DNA of 64,000 bases from contig JACVRA010000150.1 of assembly GCA_019828545.1 (NCBI GenBank), positions 124,001-188,000 on the forward strand, in the 5' to 3' direction. The notes under the pieces are model-generated. The model did not search any database, had not been told where the DNA came from, and worked only from the letters and a program-made list of their open reading frames with translations. The translations under genes and the position numbers were made by a program. The DNA comes from Paracamarosporium sp. OC-R06-R3 (taxonomy: Eukaryota; Ascomycota; Dothideomycetes; Pleosporales; Didymosphaeriaceae). Below are positions 35,845 through 46,608 of this stretch, in pieces. Each line of letters starts with the position of its first letter. Position 1 is the first letter of the stretch.

Positions 35845-37485
35845 ATGCAAACATTGGCATGCCAGATAGCTGCGCATGGCGACTCCTCTCGACAAGCGAT
35901 GCGGCGATCCCATTGGCACCCGTCGCCATCGTACCCACCGGAGACAAAGGTTCTAGAGCACCGGAGGGCACCCTCGGATCCAGCTCCCCATCCTCGACAC
36001 TGCACTTCATATGGGCGGCTGCGCCACAGCGACTCGATGCCCGTGGATGCAGCTAACCGGCATGCGACCGCTGGGACTGGTCCGACGGCGCCCGCGGGGA
36101 GCAGCACACGCACGACATCCGAGCCGCTTGGGACGACGAGGGCAGGCAATTCATGCGGTGACTCAGGCGGCGCGCGTGCAGCCATTGGTAAACCTTCGCT
36201 GGCCCATCACCAAGCCAACACAGCCCCAACCACGTCCCACGACTCGTCCGTGGGGCCCGGTTCGCCGGCCCTTGCCCAGACCCTTGCGCTATCGCCATCA
36301 GCTGGCTCAAATGGCTTGATGATGCAGATCGCGCTAGTACCCCGCCTTTCACAGCAGCCTACCCAGCACGCTACCGTAAACGTTGTTCATAAATCTGCCC
36401 TCCGCCACGCACAATCCCCCAGCTTGCCCAGACTGACGATAAACATTCCTCACAAAAAGGGGCCCCAAGACCAAATCTCCCTAGACGACATGGCTACGTC
36501 ACACCATTCTCCACCACCAACAAAAAAGACGTCACTGTCTGGCGAGAAACGTGTTAGCTTCTCAAAGGATCTGCCAGAAGTCATCCCAGCGCCCTCGAAA
36601 CGACGCCAGTCGTCCGTCAACCAGCGTCCCTCGTGGAGCAGTGTTTTCCTTCTCCGGGATTCAAAAGTACGCGACGATGTTGCCGCGAGAAGTCGAAGCT
36701 TGTCGCCCGGCCCGTCAATCTTGAAAGAGTTCAGTGCCTTCAAGTCGGACGCTTCAGACGCCGAATTGAAGCAGGACGAGCATGGCGTTGAGAGAAAGGT
36801 CCACATTAGTCCCTTGTGGGAGAAGAACCTCAAGCGACTGCCACGGGGCCGCCAGGCAAAGAAGAAAGCCCTCCCTATCCCCCAAGCAAAAGTTTCGCGG
36901 AACGCAAGCGCTAGAACCTTGAGCCCCGAGTATGCAAGCCCGCGAGATGTTAGCCCAACCACCTTGTCTGCGCGACATGCAAGCCCGCGAGAGGATACTT
37001 TTGAAAAATCCGCCCCAGCGCATCACTCCATTGTTGTTCACCCGCCGTCACCGCCCGAATCTGAAGCGGAAGAAGATGAAGATGACGATGTGATCGAGGA
37101 CTCTGATGACTCGCCACGACACTCCCGGAACTCGTCGCTCGACGACGTCGATTCCATCGACAATCGATTTGGCAAAATCGATATCGATGGCTCGTCACAT
37201 GCACACAGGCATGAAAAGCGCAAAGACTCCCAAGACGAGCGGAAGGACTCACAAGAGTGGCGTGAGTCTCGCAAATCATCATACGGACCCCGCAAATCCT
37301 CCCAGGCATCGCACAAGGACTCCCAAGAGAGCGATAAGGACTCGCAGAAGCCGCCGCCACCACCACCACGCCGACGTTCGTCGAGCGCGGACCAGGCTGA
37401 AATGTGGTTGCGAAGATCGTCAATCTACGGCGTTCGTTCAAAAGCGCCTCGACTGCCCACACGTCTAGGCAGCCTGAGGGCGTAA
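35845..37485 (+). CDS. Intrinsically disordered Ser/Pro/Lys-rich protein
   Basis: Single open frame of 546 aa; function not recognised. The whole protein is low in hydrophobic residues. The first ~160 residues (His/Pro/Thr-rich) may be partly untranslated, with later Met codons as alternatives. Residues ~200-330 hold basic SP-rich motifs (KRVSFSKDLPEV, RSRSLSPGPSILKEF). An acidic run (SEAEEDEDDDVIEDSDDS) follows, then a repeated KDSQ-type stretch (about 37200-37345). It ends with PPPPPPRRRSS and a short ordered-looking tail (AEMWLRRSSIYGVRSK). The many SP/RRxS-like sites suggest a phosphoprotein, for example a nuclear or cytoskeletal scaffold, but this is speculation. Confidence 0.6.
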   Translation: MQTLACQIAAHGDSSRQAMRRSHWHPSPSYPPETKVLEHRRAPSDPAPHPRHCTSYGRLRHSDSMPVDAANRHATAGTGPTAPAGSSTRTTSEPLGTTRAGNSCGDSGGARAAIGKPSLAHHQANTAPTTSHDSSVGPGSPALAQTLALSPSAGSNGLMMQIALVPRLSQQPTQHATVNVVHKSALRHAQSPSLPRLTINIPHKKGPQDQISLDDMATSHHSPPPTKKTSLSGEKRVSFSKDLPEVIPAPSKRRQSSVNQRPSWSSVFLLRDSKVRDDVAARSRSLSPGPSILKEFSAFKSDASDAELKQDEHGVERKVHISPLWEKNLKRLPRGRQAKKKALPIPQAKVSRNASARTLSPEYASPRDVSPTTLSARHASPREDTFEKSAPAHHSIVVHPPSPPESEAEEDEDDDVIEDSDDSPRHSRNSSLDDVDSIDNRFGKIDIDGSSHAHRHEKRKDSQDERKDSQEWRESRKSSYGPRKSSQASHKDSQESDKDSQKPPPPPPRRRSSSADQAEMWLRRSSIYGVRSKAPRLPTRLGSLRA

Positions 37486-39156
37486 AAGCATTCACGATTT
37501 CGATCCCACTTACCACGGCATAAAATGTATTAGTAGCTTTCGACTTGACACTGTATTATAGCGAAGCATTTGGATGCGCCAGAAGAGCGCTTTCACGAGT
37601 CTACGACACGTCACGAATTTCCTGTTTGTTTCTGCTCTTGTTTTATCTAGCTTAGACAGCTACAGCTACAGCACAGCACAGCATACATGTCCAATTCACA
37701 CAAATTTGCATCTCGAGCTCACATCATGTTGTCGTGTCATCTTGTGATGTCGTGTCCACGTGCGCCTGCATCCTGCAGGTCTTAGCTGTCACTTTTGCAA
37801 CACGACACCACGCCCAAGCGCTGATGACTCCCTTACCCCAGTCATACCCATCGTCTCAACAGCATCAAGCAATGGTTTTGCTTGGCGAAGTCGCCGCCTT
37901 CACAAACCCACCTTCACATGTACACGGTACACGCTTTTAGCGCTGATGCGTACCTTTTCCAACACTCGGCGCTTAGTGAGAGCAAACGTCGACCGTCACT
38001 CCGCACCGCCATACGCGTGTGTACCACCTCCACCATCATCACCATCATTATGAGCACTGCTAGTCCCGGGGCATTATTGTCATGGAGCTGGGACTAAGTA
38101 GACTCGCGCGCGTTGCAATGACGGTGCAGCAAGCGTTGCAGATAACGGGTGCTTGGGGCTGCTTAGTCGGGTTAGGAGAAGGGTGCACTGCCACCGCCTT
38201 TGTGCCCGTTTCGACGCTGGCAAGCGGGCGTGCATGCACGGGTGCATGGCAATGCAGTGCGTAGGTTTACCCGTCTACATGTGCAGCATGTATACCGGTT
38301 AGCAGGGCGTCGGTTGATCCATCCTTGTTTTGACGGCGTGCGTGGGTGCGCCCTTGAAGCGGAGGATGCAGATGCAGATGTGCAGATGGGAAGGTAAAGT
38401 TAAGCTTGCTCGTGTGCGTACCGCGGCTTCACGAAGGTTTGCCTAGCGGGTCTTGTGCGTGGTTTGTTTTTGTCTTGGTTTGCGTGGTTTCTGGTGTGGG
38501 CTGTGCTGGCGAGGGTTGGATTGACGGCGTGAAGTGACGGAGGTGGAGGCGAGGAGTATGTGGGGATGGGTTTCAAGCGTGCAGATACGTGCTATCGAGG
38601 TTGCTTGGTAGGAATGCGTGGTTTTTCTCTCGACTCTTGGTATGGGTGAGAGTGGGATCGGCGAGGACACTGTGTGTGGAATGTGGATGTGGGATCACAG
38701 GGGTATGGGAGGGCTTTGCGGTGGATAGGTGCGGCATGCGATAGACTGGTTTGAGAGACGGAACTCGCCCAAAACAGTAGGAGGTGGGCAAGTGTAGGTA
38801 AATCTATTATACGACTTGCGAGTGGTCGTTCTTTTGAACAGGGCCGCAGCCATGCCGAGCGTCTTTCATTTCACCCAAGCCAATCTGACCCTCTCTCCAA
38901 CAACTAGTAGCCAGATTTTAGAAAAGATCTCTGCGCACTTGCATCCCCCGTGCCAGTCATTCTTGCCATATCACACCTCGCCGACTTCACTATCCGTACA
39001 ACCAAAAACACGTAGTCAAAACAGATCCCACCCAGGTGCTCATCCTCAGACACCACCATCTTGCCCTCCCTAGATGATCATACCCGAGTTCATCCACAGT
39101 CACCCCGCAACCTAATTCAACTGTCTCACCACACATGAACATCCCTCCGCACATCT
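37486..39156. other. Intergenic
   Basis: 1.7 kb between convergent genes with short CAGC/ACAG repeats near 37655-37685. Open frames present are below 100 aa and mutually overlapping. Nothing recognised. Confidence 0.5.
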
Positions 39157-41907
39157 TCACTCCCCCTCTCCTTCGCTCTTCCGCTTGGCAGCCAGCAAAT
39201 CACTAATCCGCTGCCCACTTGGCGTGAAGACACGCCCGGCTCGGGCCTCGCGCTCCAGATGAGCATCGATCTCCTTGTCAAGCTTACTCACCATCTCCTT
39301 GCTCGGCGTGCGCAGTGCTCCTCGATCTGAAGCTTTCACCGTGTCGGCCTTGCTGCGGGGCAGTGGTGTTCGGGGTCCGGCAAGAGCGCGGAACCTGGGG
39401 TTCTTGAGAGGCGAAGGAGGTTCCTTTGTGGATGGCTGAGGTTTGTTGGCAGGAGATACGGTGGGGTTTGATGGAAGGTTGGTCTTCCGAGAGAGCGGGC
39501 TAGGTCTGGCGGGTGAGCCTGGGGGCGTGTAGCTCTCTTTCTCCCTGTTCAAACTGGTGGCTGTGGGCTTCATAAAGGTGGGTTTCGAACGTGGAGTTGT
39601 CGTCGTCTTGGATGGCAGTTTTTCGGTGGCCCTGGACGGCGACTTTACGCGCATTCGAACTGCGGGCTTCTTCTCTGCTTCTGTCTTGTTCCACTCTTCA
39701 ACTTGCTTTGCGATGTCCTCTGCGCTTGCAAAACCTACAACGTCACCCTTCTCCTGGGATGCGCGCGCGTATTGTTCACGGCGCGAGGCCATAGCTGGAA
39801 CATGACTAGGTGTTTGTAGGATAGCATGTGGAGCATCGAAGGGAGATGTTCGCCGTGCTTGCGGGATAGTGTCAGGCGTCTTCGGTTGTGGGTTCGCTTT
39901 TGTTGGCGAGAGGCGAGGCAGATGCGATCGTATGGGTGATAGAGCTTCTGCTTTCCCATTTGTTCGAAGGGTAAGAGGGGACCGTGCCGTCTTCCAGGAT
40001 GGTACTTTTGGACACCCATTCGCTGTGCTGGTATACTTCGCGGCGGCAGCGATACGTTGACGAAAGGTGAGTCGGGGTGTTTTCCCAACACTTGTTGCAT
40101 CTGTGCTAGGAGACAAACCTGGAGGAGTTTGAGGGTTTGTGCTCGTACCTGGCGTACCCGGCCAGTGTCTGGAACCGGGGCTTCCAGGTGTGTCCATGTA
40201 CTCATCGCCCATAGATTGTCGAAGGCTGATTCGTATATCATTCATCTCCGCTTCGATTGCTGCAAGGAGCTTTGGCGGTGTGCCGGCGGGTGTTCGTGGG
40301 ATATTGGGAGACGGCATTTGTCTATGTATCACAGACTCACGTACCATTCTCGACTCGTGAGTAGTATCCTTGACATGTACGGCATCAAGTCCATTGGCGA
40401 AATCTCTGGATATCGGTTCGGTCATGTCTTCTGCTGCGTGGGTGCCGTTCAATTCTGGTTGCGCAATTATTCCAAAGAAAGACTCAGTCTTCCCGTCTGA
40501 CTTCCGTTTCGCCTTGTCTAGCACTGTAGGACTATTGGACTGCTCTTTCTCCGTAGCTGTACCATTCATGCTCGATCGAGTTTGCAGTACATACTGGCTC
40601 GAGTTCCTCAGCATTTCGCCAAAATTGGTCGGCATTGATGGCCGCACAGATTGATTTCTCGATGATACGTCCACTTTCTCTCCGTTCAGAATCGACTCTT
40701 CTCGGTTCTTCGTAGGTAATTCTGAAGAGGCATTGTCAATAGACGGTCTGCTTTCACCTTCACTTGTCAAGTCCTCCTTCTCTTTCTGCGTCTCGATACT
40801 ACTGCTCTCGGATGCGAGAGGAGAGCGAAACTGCAGATCCTTCCACACATCTCCCTTTGTAACTTCAACAGTTGGAGTCCCCGCGTGCACACCATTCGAT
40901 TTTGTTAACTTCACCGAGTCGCGCTTCCTGTGTTTTGACGTCGGCGTCATTACTGTCGGAGCCAGCTCCGCCCCAATCACGGCGCCACCAGCGCCCAGTT
41001 TATGTGGACTTGTTGCGCGCGTTTTCAATAAATTCTTACGCGGACTTGCAGATTTGGCCGGGCTATTCGATCGCTTTGGGCTGTTTGTCATTGGGGAGCT
41101 ATCCACAAGCACAACGCTTTTTACTGGCGTCAAGGTCTTGGACTTGCTCGGAGTAGCGCTGCTATCTTTCTTCGGCATAATCTTGCTCTCAGGTAGCTCA
41201 ATCGTATATCGGAACCCTGTTGGTGTTGTCTCGAGATGTTCGTTCTTCCCTGGAGCAGGTGTTCTCTTAAGCGGGCTGGAAGGACGACTCGATGGTCGAC
41301 TTCCTGGCGTCTTGATAGGGCTGGATTGGAGGTTTCCTTGTCTCTTGACGGGACTCGATGGGCGTCCGGTGGCATATTTTATACCATGGTTTTTTGGGTC
41401 TTTCGTAGGGCTTTTGGACCGTATAGTCGCGGGACCGAGGGGAAAGTTCTTCGCGGGAGTTGACCGTTGACTTGCTGGTTGAGTTGACATCTTTGCTGGC
41501 CTGCGGGGTTGAGGTGGACTCTCCGTCTCCAGCGCGGTGGGCGTATCGCATCGCACGGCCTCACCTGCCGAGTTCTCTTTATCGTGCTCATCCATTTCCG
41601 CGTCCCGCGCAACGAATTGATGCAGTGAAAGTGTCCCGACAACACTTGACGTTGTAGATAACAGTGTTGACACTGAGGGCAACGCGGGCTGCAAGGCCGG
41701 CCCCGCACTATTGGTGTCGGCATTGAGCGCGCGGAAGCGTGAATCAGGCTCCAAGTCCATTGCGTTACGCGTTGAGCCGGAGCTAGGCGTTAGTGAATGG
41801 TGGATGTCATGTGACGAACAAGCCGTTACCAAGTGACCCAGCCAAACCAACCCCACAAGAATTGCAATGGCCCTGTTGATGGGTCTGCGAAGAGGCCTGC
41901 TATTCAT
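39157..41907 (-). CDS. Large disordered Ser/Thr/Pro/Lys-rich protein
   Basis: Single open frame of 916 aa; family not recognised. Most of the length is disordered with dozens of SP/TP and SPxK-like sites (RPSSPVKR, SRPSSPLKRTP, PKRSNSPAKSASPRK), as in microtubule- or chromatin-associated CDK substrates. Two more ordered segments stand out: one around KLLAAIEAEMNDIRISLRQSMGDE, and a C-terminal helix (VSKLDKEIDAHLEREARAG ... ISDLLAAKRKSEGEGE). The first 49 residues contain a hydrophobic stretch that looks out of place. The Met at 41760 (MDLEPDSRFRAL) is a plausible true start, giving 867 aa. Nuclear or cytoskeletal role is inference only. Confidence 0.7.
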   Translation of the reverse strand: MNSRPLRRPINRAIAILVGLVWLGHLVTACSSHDIHHSLTPSSGSTRNAMDLEPDSRFRALNADTNSAGPALQPALPSVSTLLSTTSSVVGTLSLHQFVARDAEMDEHDKENSAGEAVRCDTPTALETESPPQPRRPAKMSTQPASQRSTPAKNFPLGPATIRSKSPTKDPKNHGIKYATGRPSSPVKRQGNLQSSPIKTPGSRPSSRPSSPLKRTPAPGKNEHLETTPTGFRYTIELPESKIMPKKDSSATPSKSKTLTPVKSVVLVDSSPMTNSPKRSNSPAKSASPRKNLLKTRATSPHKLGAGGAVIGAELAPTVMTPTSKHRKRDSVKLTKSNGVHAGTPTVEVTKGDVWKDLQFRSPLASESSSIETQKEKEDLTSEGESRPSIDNASSELPTKNREESILNGEKVDVSSRNQSVRPSMPTNFGEMLRNSSQYVLQTRSSMNGTATEKEQSNSPTVLDKAKRKSDGKTESFFGIIAQPELNGTHAAEDMTEPISRDFANGLDAVHVKDTTHESRMVRESVIHRQMPSPNIPRTPAGTPPKLLAAIEAEMNDIRISLRQSMGDEYMDTPGSPGSRHWPGTPGTSTNPQTPPGLSPSTDATSVGKTPRLTFRQRIAAAAKYTSTANGCPKVPSWKTARSPLTLRTNGKAEALSPIRSHLPRLSPTKANPQPKTPDTIPQARRTSPFDAPHAILQTPSHVPAMASRREQYARASQEKGDVVGFASAEDIAKQVEEWNKTEAEKKPAVRMRVKSPSRATEKLPSKTTTTPRSKPTFMKPTATSLNREKESYTPPGSPARPSPLSRKTNLPSNPTVSPANKPQPSTKEPPSPLKNPRFRALAGPRTPLPRSKADTVKASDRGALRTPSKEMVSKLDKEIDAHLEREARAGRVFTPSGQRISDLLAAKRKSEGEGE

Positions 41908-42220
41908 ACTGGTAAAACTTTTGTGGGGACGCGCGACAAACTTGTGTTACAAACAATGCCGTGAGACAACCACCGCAAGCAGATTCCCGCCTCATTCAGG
42001 AATACGTACGTGGTACCAATGCTAATAAAAGGGAGATACAAATTTTTATAGAGGATTATCTACCTCGCAGCATAAGCAACGCTAGATTCGCCTCTATAGG
42101 CTCTACATAGATATCGTAAGCAAGATATACAGAATCAGATGGGTCGGATCCTGACCAACGACACACGACCGGTAGCTGCATCGTCTATATGTCCACGTCA
42201 AGCAACACATCCTCCTATAT
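41908..42220. other. Intergenic
   Basis: 313 nt between the upstream side of the disordered-protein gene and the 3' end of the IDH gene. No gene seen. Confidence 0.6.
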
Positions 42221-43829
42221 TTATAGCTTTTCTTTCAAGCTAGACTTCAATCTCCGCTCAACGGCATCCAAATACTCGTTCGTCGTCACATATGCGCTCC
42301 TGTCCTTCTTGCCACACGCAAGCGCTAGGTCCTTGGTCATGATGCTATCAATGTTGACGGTATCCACACATGCCTTCTCGAGCTGCTCGGCGAAAGTCAC
42401 AAGCTCGGGCGTGCCATCAAGCTCACCACGTTTAGAGAGGCCCTGTGTCCAGGCGTAGATGGAAGCAATGGGGTTGGTGGACGTCTCGCGACCCTTTTGA
42501 TGTTCGCGGTAGTGGCGGGTGACGGTGCCGTGGGCGGCTTCAGCCTCGAAGGTCTTGCCGTCGGGGGTGATGAGAACGGAGGTCATGAGGCCTAGGGAAC
42601 CGAAACCTTGAGCGACAATGTCAGACTGGACGTCTCCGTCGTAGTCTGAGATGATTAGTTACTTGTCTTGTTCGTCATGACTTGCTAGGACTCACTCTTC
42701 ATCGCGATGATGTAACCGCCCTCGCTCTTGATCATCTGGGCGACCATGTCGTCAATGAGGCGGTGCTCGTACCAGATGCCCTTCGCATCGAATTCCTTCT
42801 TGTATTGCTTGTCGTAGATGTCCTGGAAGATGTCCTTGAAGCGACCATCGTACGCCTTCAAGATGGTGTTCTTTGTGCTCATGTACAGAGGCAGCTTCTT
42901 GTCGAGCGCAAGCTTGAACGATGCATGTGCGAAGCCAGAGATGGATTCAGCGGTGTTATACTGGGTCTGTGCAACACCTCCTCCCTCAGGGAAGTCGTAG
43001 ACCTTGATGACCTCCGGCTTGCCGCCCTTGGGTGTGTATACCATCTCGAGGGTACCTTCGCCAGGGATGACGCGGTCCTTTGCGCGGTACTGGTCGCCGA
43101 AGGCGTGACGGCCAATGATGATGGGCTGCTTCCAGCCAGGCACGAGACGAGGGATTGCGGGAATAACGATGGGTGCGCGGAAAACGGTTCCTCCTCTGCA
43201 TGCGGTCAGAACGCTCGGACTGTCTGGCGTGCGAACAAATGTCTTACAGGTGGTTTCGGATGGTGCCATTGGGCGATAGCCACACTGTCACTTTGTAAGT
43301 AGTGCCCTCACGGTCCACGGCTGGCTGTGTACATACTCTTCTTGAGCTTGAATTCCTCCACACGCTGCTCGTCGGGTGTGATGGTTGCACACTTGACGCC
43401 GACCGAGTACTTCTTGATGGCCTCGGCGGCATCGAGCGTGACCTTGTCGTCGGTCTCGTCACGGTAGGGCAGGCCCAAATCGTAGTACTTGAGATCGATG
43501 TCGAGGTAGGGGTGGATGAAGCGGTCCTTGATCTCCTGCCAGATGATGCGCGTCATCTCGTCGCCGTCGAGCTCGACGACGGGGTTCTTGACCTTGATCT
43601 TCTTGATGCCTGTGGACGCCATCCTGCGCTGCTGTGCCATGTCAATGCTGCGTGCGGTGACAATGGGCGTGTACCGGGCAAGCGTGGAGCGCGATGTGCT
43701 GGTTCCGAGGGCAGAGGCCGGTCTCGCAGCTTGCTGGCGGGCTAGACTGGTAGTCGCGAAGCCACGAGAAAGGCGCGGAAGGGGTGCTGCCACGCGGAGA
43801 GCTGGCGTGGAAGCTCTCATGGCAGCCAT
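42221..43829 (-). CDS. IDP1: Isocitrate dehydrogenase [NADP+], mitochondrial
   Basis: Homodimeric NADP-dependent enzyme converting isocitrate to 2-oxoglutarate plus CO2 and NADPH. Four exons (43829-43337, 43284-43248, 43195-42696, 42645-42221) give 484 aa; the 37-nt second exon encodes [13 protein letters not shown] with its flanking bases. Residues 1-~68 form an Arg/Ser/Ala-rich mitochondrial presequence. The mature enzyme starts around [23 protein letters not shown]. Substrate-site residues lie in the SPNGTIRN loop, and the family signature [13 protein letters not shown] is near the C-terminus. Internal Met codons before the core (MAQQRRMAS) would allow a shorter cytosolic form, as known for fungal orthologues. 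The C-terminal KEKL is not a good peroxisomal signal. Confidence 0.95.
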
Positions 43830-44565
43830 TTTCAACGTGTTGGATAACCTCGGAAGACGACCGAGGTGTGATTCCGCTCGTCGTACCAAGGGAAGCCAGA
43901 AGAGCTCTCGGCCGCGCAACTCGGTCAGGGTCCGAGAAGAGGTGCGCTGGGTGGATATCGCAGGGCAGCGGGGTAAAGGAATCCGAGGTAAGAGGAGAGG
44001 CTGCCTTTAATGCGACAGAGAGTACGGGTGCACGAAGTCGCCCAAGACGCGCTGGGAGGAAGGTACCGATCGGCTAAAACCCCACACTCAAGGAACGACA
44101 GGACAGGCAGGTCGCAGGCCAGACGAGCTTTGATTGAAGCTTTATTGTGCCTTCGGGGACTGTTGCGAAGCTCCGAGCTGCAGATTCATCACGCGACGGC
44201 TGGTGACGGACATGACGTGGGGCCCCGTTGTAGGCTGGGGCGCGCTTCGATCCAAGCGCAGACGCTGCGACGGCGGTACATGGCGACGACTTCACGGAGC
44301 AGACCTTGGGGGCAGACCTTGGGGGTGGTCGAGATGGGACCTGGCGGTTCTTAAGTTGGGCACAACACGCTGCCCTGCATGCTGTCTCGGAACCGCATTC
44401 CACTCGTCAGCGCATCCGTCCGGCGGGCAGACGGAGACGAGGCGCCACGCAGTGTAACGCGAACCCATCTAGAGAGTCTATAGTCGTCGTTTGTTCTGGC
44501 ATCTCCAACTCAATGCATGCAATAACCGAGCATAGCCATAGGCCTGGCTGAAAAAAACAAAAGTT
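43830..44565. other. Intergenic, GC-rich IDH upstream region
   Basis: 736 nt. IDH promoter at the left, 3' flank of the phosphatase gene at the right. Open frames here are shadows of GC-rich sequence. Confidence 0.5.
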
Positions 44566-45747
44566 TTACACGCTCACGGGAGGCTCCTTGCACTTCGGCG
44601 GTGCCTCGCTCGGCTCCTTGGGCGGCTTGCTCCTCTGGCCTTCAACCCTTCTCGCCTTGACCAGCACGGGAATCACACCCCCAGTCTGCAGTGCGAACGT
44701 CCTGTGTCCAATTGCCGCCAAGATGCTCCCAATGGCACCCGAGTGGCTTGTCAGTGAAAGGAAAACCCCGTTGTCGTTCGCGAAGACATCGTCCAACAAT
44801 TGAGACAGGCGATACTGGCGAGCTGACCGAGGTTCGCGATAGTCTGATTCCCAAAGAGGATCGACTTCAGAGAATTTCGGTTCAAGTGTGATGTGCGGAA
44901 ACGTCTTAACGAGATGAGAGGCTGTGCTTCGGCGGTCACATGTATGCACTCCCAGGGCTTCCCTCAGAAGCTACTCAATCGTTAGCTCTTCTCCATGGTT
45001 TCTAGTAGATGGAGTCCGACCTCCTTGATGTAGGGCTGATACTGCTTGTCGTGCGGCAGCTCTAACCCCTTGAAGCTCAAATCCGCCGTCTCGATAGTTC
45101 TTGTCAACGGGCTCACGTAGTATGTCTCGGGTGGTGGGATTCCCTTGGGTAGCAATTCTTGCCATAGACCATGCACATCTTTCGCCTGTCCCTGGCCCAC
45201 TTCGGTGAGAACTGCGTCGGACCAAATTATACCGTCTGCACCATCAAGCATGGAGTAATAGCACTAACAGATCAGTTTTGAGATCAGGGCCGGGAAAGAG
45301 GAGGGCGACATACATCCCAATTCTTGGTACCATATTTGCTTTCCGCAACATTGTGCCACCCTTGACCGTGTCTCCCTAGGAAAAGAACCTTGACACTTTC
45401 TCCTTCTTCGCTTTTTGCATTGAGATTTCGAACAAATTTTTCGAACCTACGCCATTGTCCCAGCTCTTTCTCACCAATCGTATCCGTGTCGTACTTTCTT
45501 TCCAAAAGCCCGAAACCCTCTTTAAGCTAGTCACCTTGAGTGACGAATATCCTAAACAGTTTGGATGACTTACAAAATCGAACTGAGAATCATCAGTCGT
45601 ATCCTCGCTTTGCGCGAAGTATCCTTTCAGCGTCTCGAACTCGTAATGAAAGTCCTTCGGCGAATCTGACGTGGCTGTAGCCATGTTTTCCTTGACCCAA
45701 AGGAAGAAGAAGGTGAATGTAAAGGCAAAAAGGCAAGCTCTTTTCAT
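44566..45747 (-). CDS. Histidine phosphatase (phosphoglycerate-mutase-like)
   Basis: 344 aa from four exons (45747-45574, 45526-45314, 45263-45021, 44970-44566). The phosphohistidine motif LGRHGQGWHN sits in exon 2. Exon 3 has YVSPLTRTIETADLSF with the conserved arginine. Exon 4 has LLREALGVHTCDRRS and the second catalytic histidine in SLTSHSGAIGS. This layout matches the fungal branch-1 histidine phosphatases. It is not a glycolytic mutase by length; a small-molecule or sugar phosphatase is more likely. The N-terminal 21 residues are hydrophobic (CLFAFTFTFFFLW), so the long form may be secreted or membrane-anchored; Met22 would give a cytosolic form. The last intron uses a weak GTCGGA donor but restores the expected IKE-LLREALGVHTC junction. 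Confidence 0.82.
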
Positions 45748-46608
45748 GTGTCATTAGGATTGACGGCGTGTATGCATGGTTGTTGACGGGCGCTTACATA
45801 GGAGTAGTGATCGTGAGGTTGAGATAAGGATGCTGTAAATTGCGATACCGAATGAGCATTCCGATAACCTTTCATAAGTTCGCTATAGAGCTTTAACGAC
45901 GCCGCTCAAAAGAGGAGCCACGTCTATACGGTGAGAGGCAGCCGGGATGCTAATAAAGCTTTAAGATGGGCTGGAAAGCAAGCCCCACCAAGTAAGCGGA
46001 CGACCAATCAAAGGCCGAAGGACCAACATGAGGTCTTGCAGAAGCCCCCCTCACCACCTTGAAAGCCGAATATTCAAGACTGCTATCGCTATAGGTGCAT
46101 TCATCAGAACTTATATTGCCAATCATTCTTCGACCTCGAAAATATGCTCATAGTTTTTCCAACCATCATCGCGAATTCCTAGTTAAAGCCTGATAGAATG
46201 GTTGAGGAAAACCGCCACAGGAACTTATACATGGTCCTCTTAGAGCAGTACTAGACGTCCTAGCTTTTTTATGTTCTATCGTCTGCTACTCTATAATTAA
46301 GACAGCGAAACTGAGCTCCGTTCTCCAAACGAAAGATTCGTACGGAGGGACATCGGGTTACCATCTGGGCAAGCTGGACGCTCAGTCTTGCCTTGAGGAA
46401 GTACTGGCTCGATGGTACCATTGCGAACCCCTCAGATTCATTCAACCAAAGTCAATGGCATTACTCGGATAGACTGCAATAAGCTTTTCGTCTACACGAC
46501 CCCACTGAGTGACCTTCTACAATAACCCGCCATCCCAAGATGTGAGCAAATGACCCTAGGCACCGAACGCCATCCCATGCACTCATCAGCCATCGTAATC
46601 CATGCGTC
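45748..46608. other. Intergenic
   Basis: 861 nt. AT-leaning; nothing recognised. The left part is the phosphatase promoter and the right part the eIF3i 3' flank. Confidence 0.5.

Noticed and set aside
40733..41470. 245-aa plus-strand open frame
   Set aside because: Exact antisense of the 916-aa Ser/Pro-rich gene; its Ser/Leu/Phe composition is the mirror of the coding strand.
42682..43302. 206-aa plus-strand frame
   Set aside because: Antisense of the isocitrate dehydrogenase exons.
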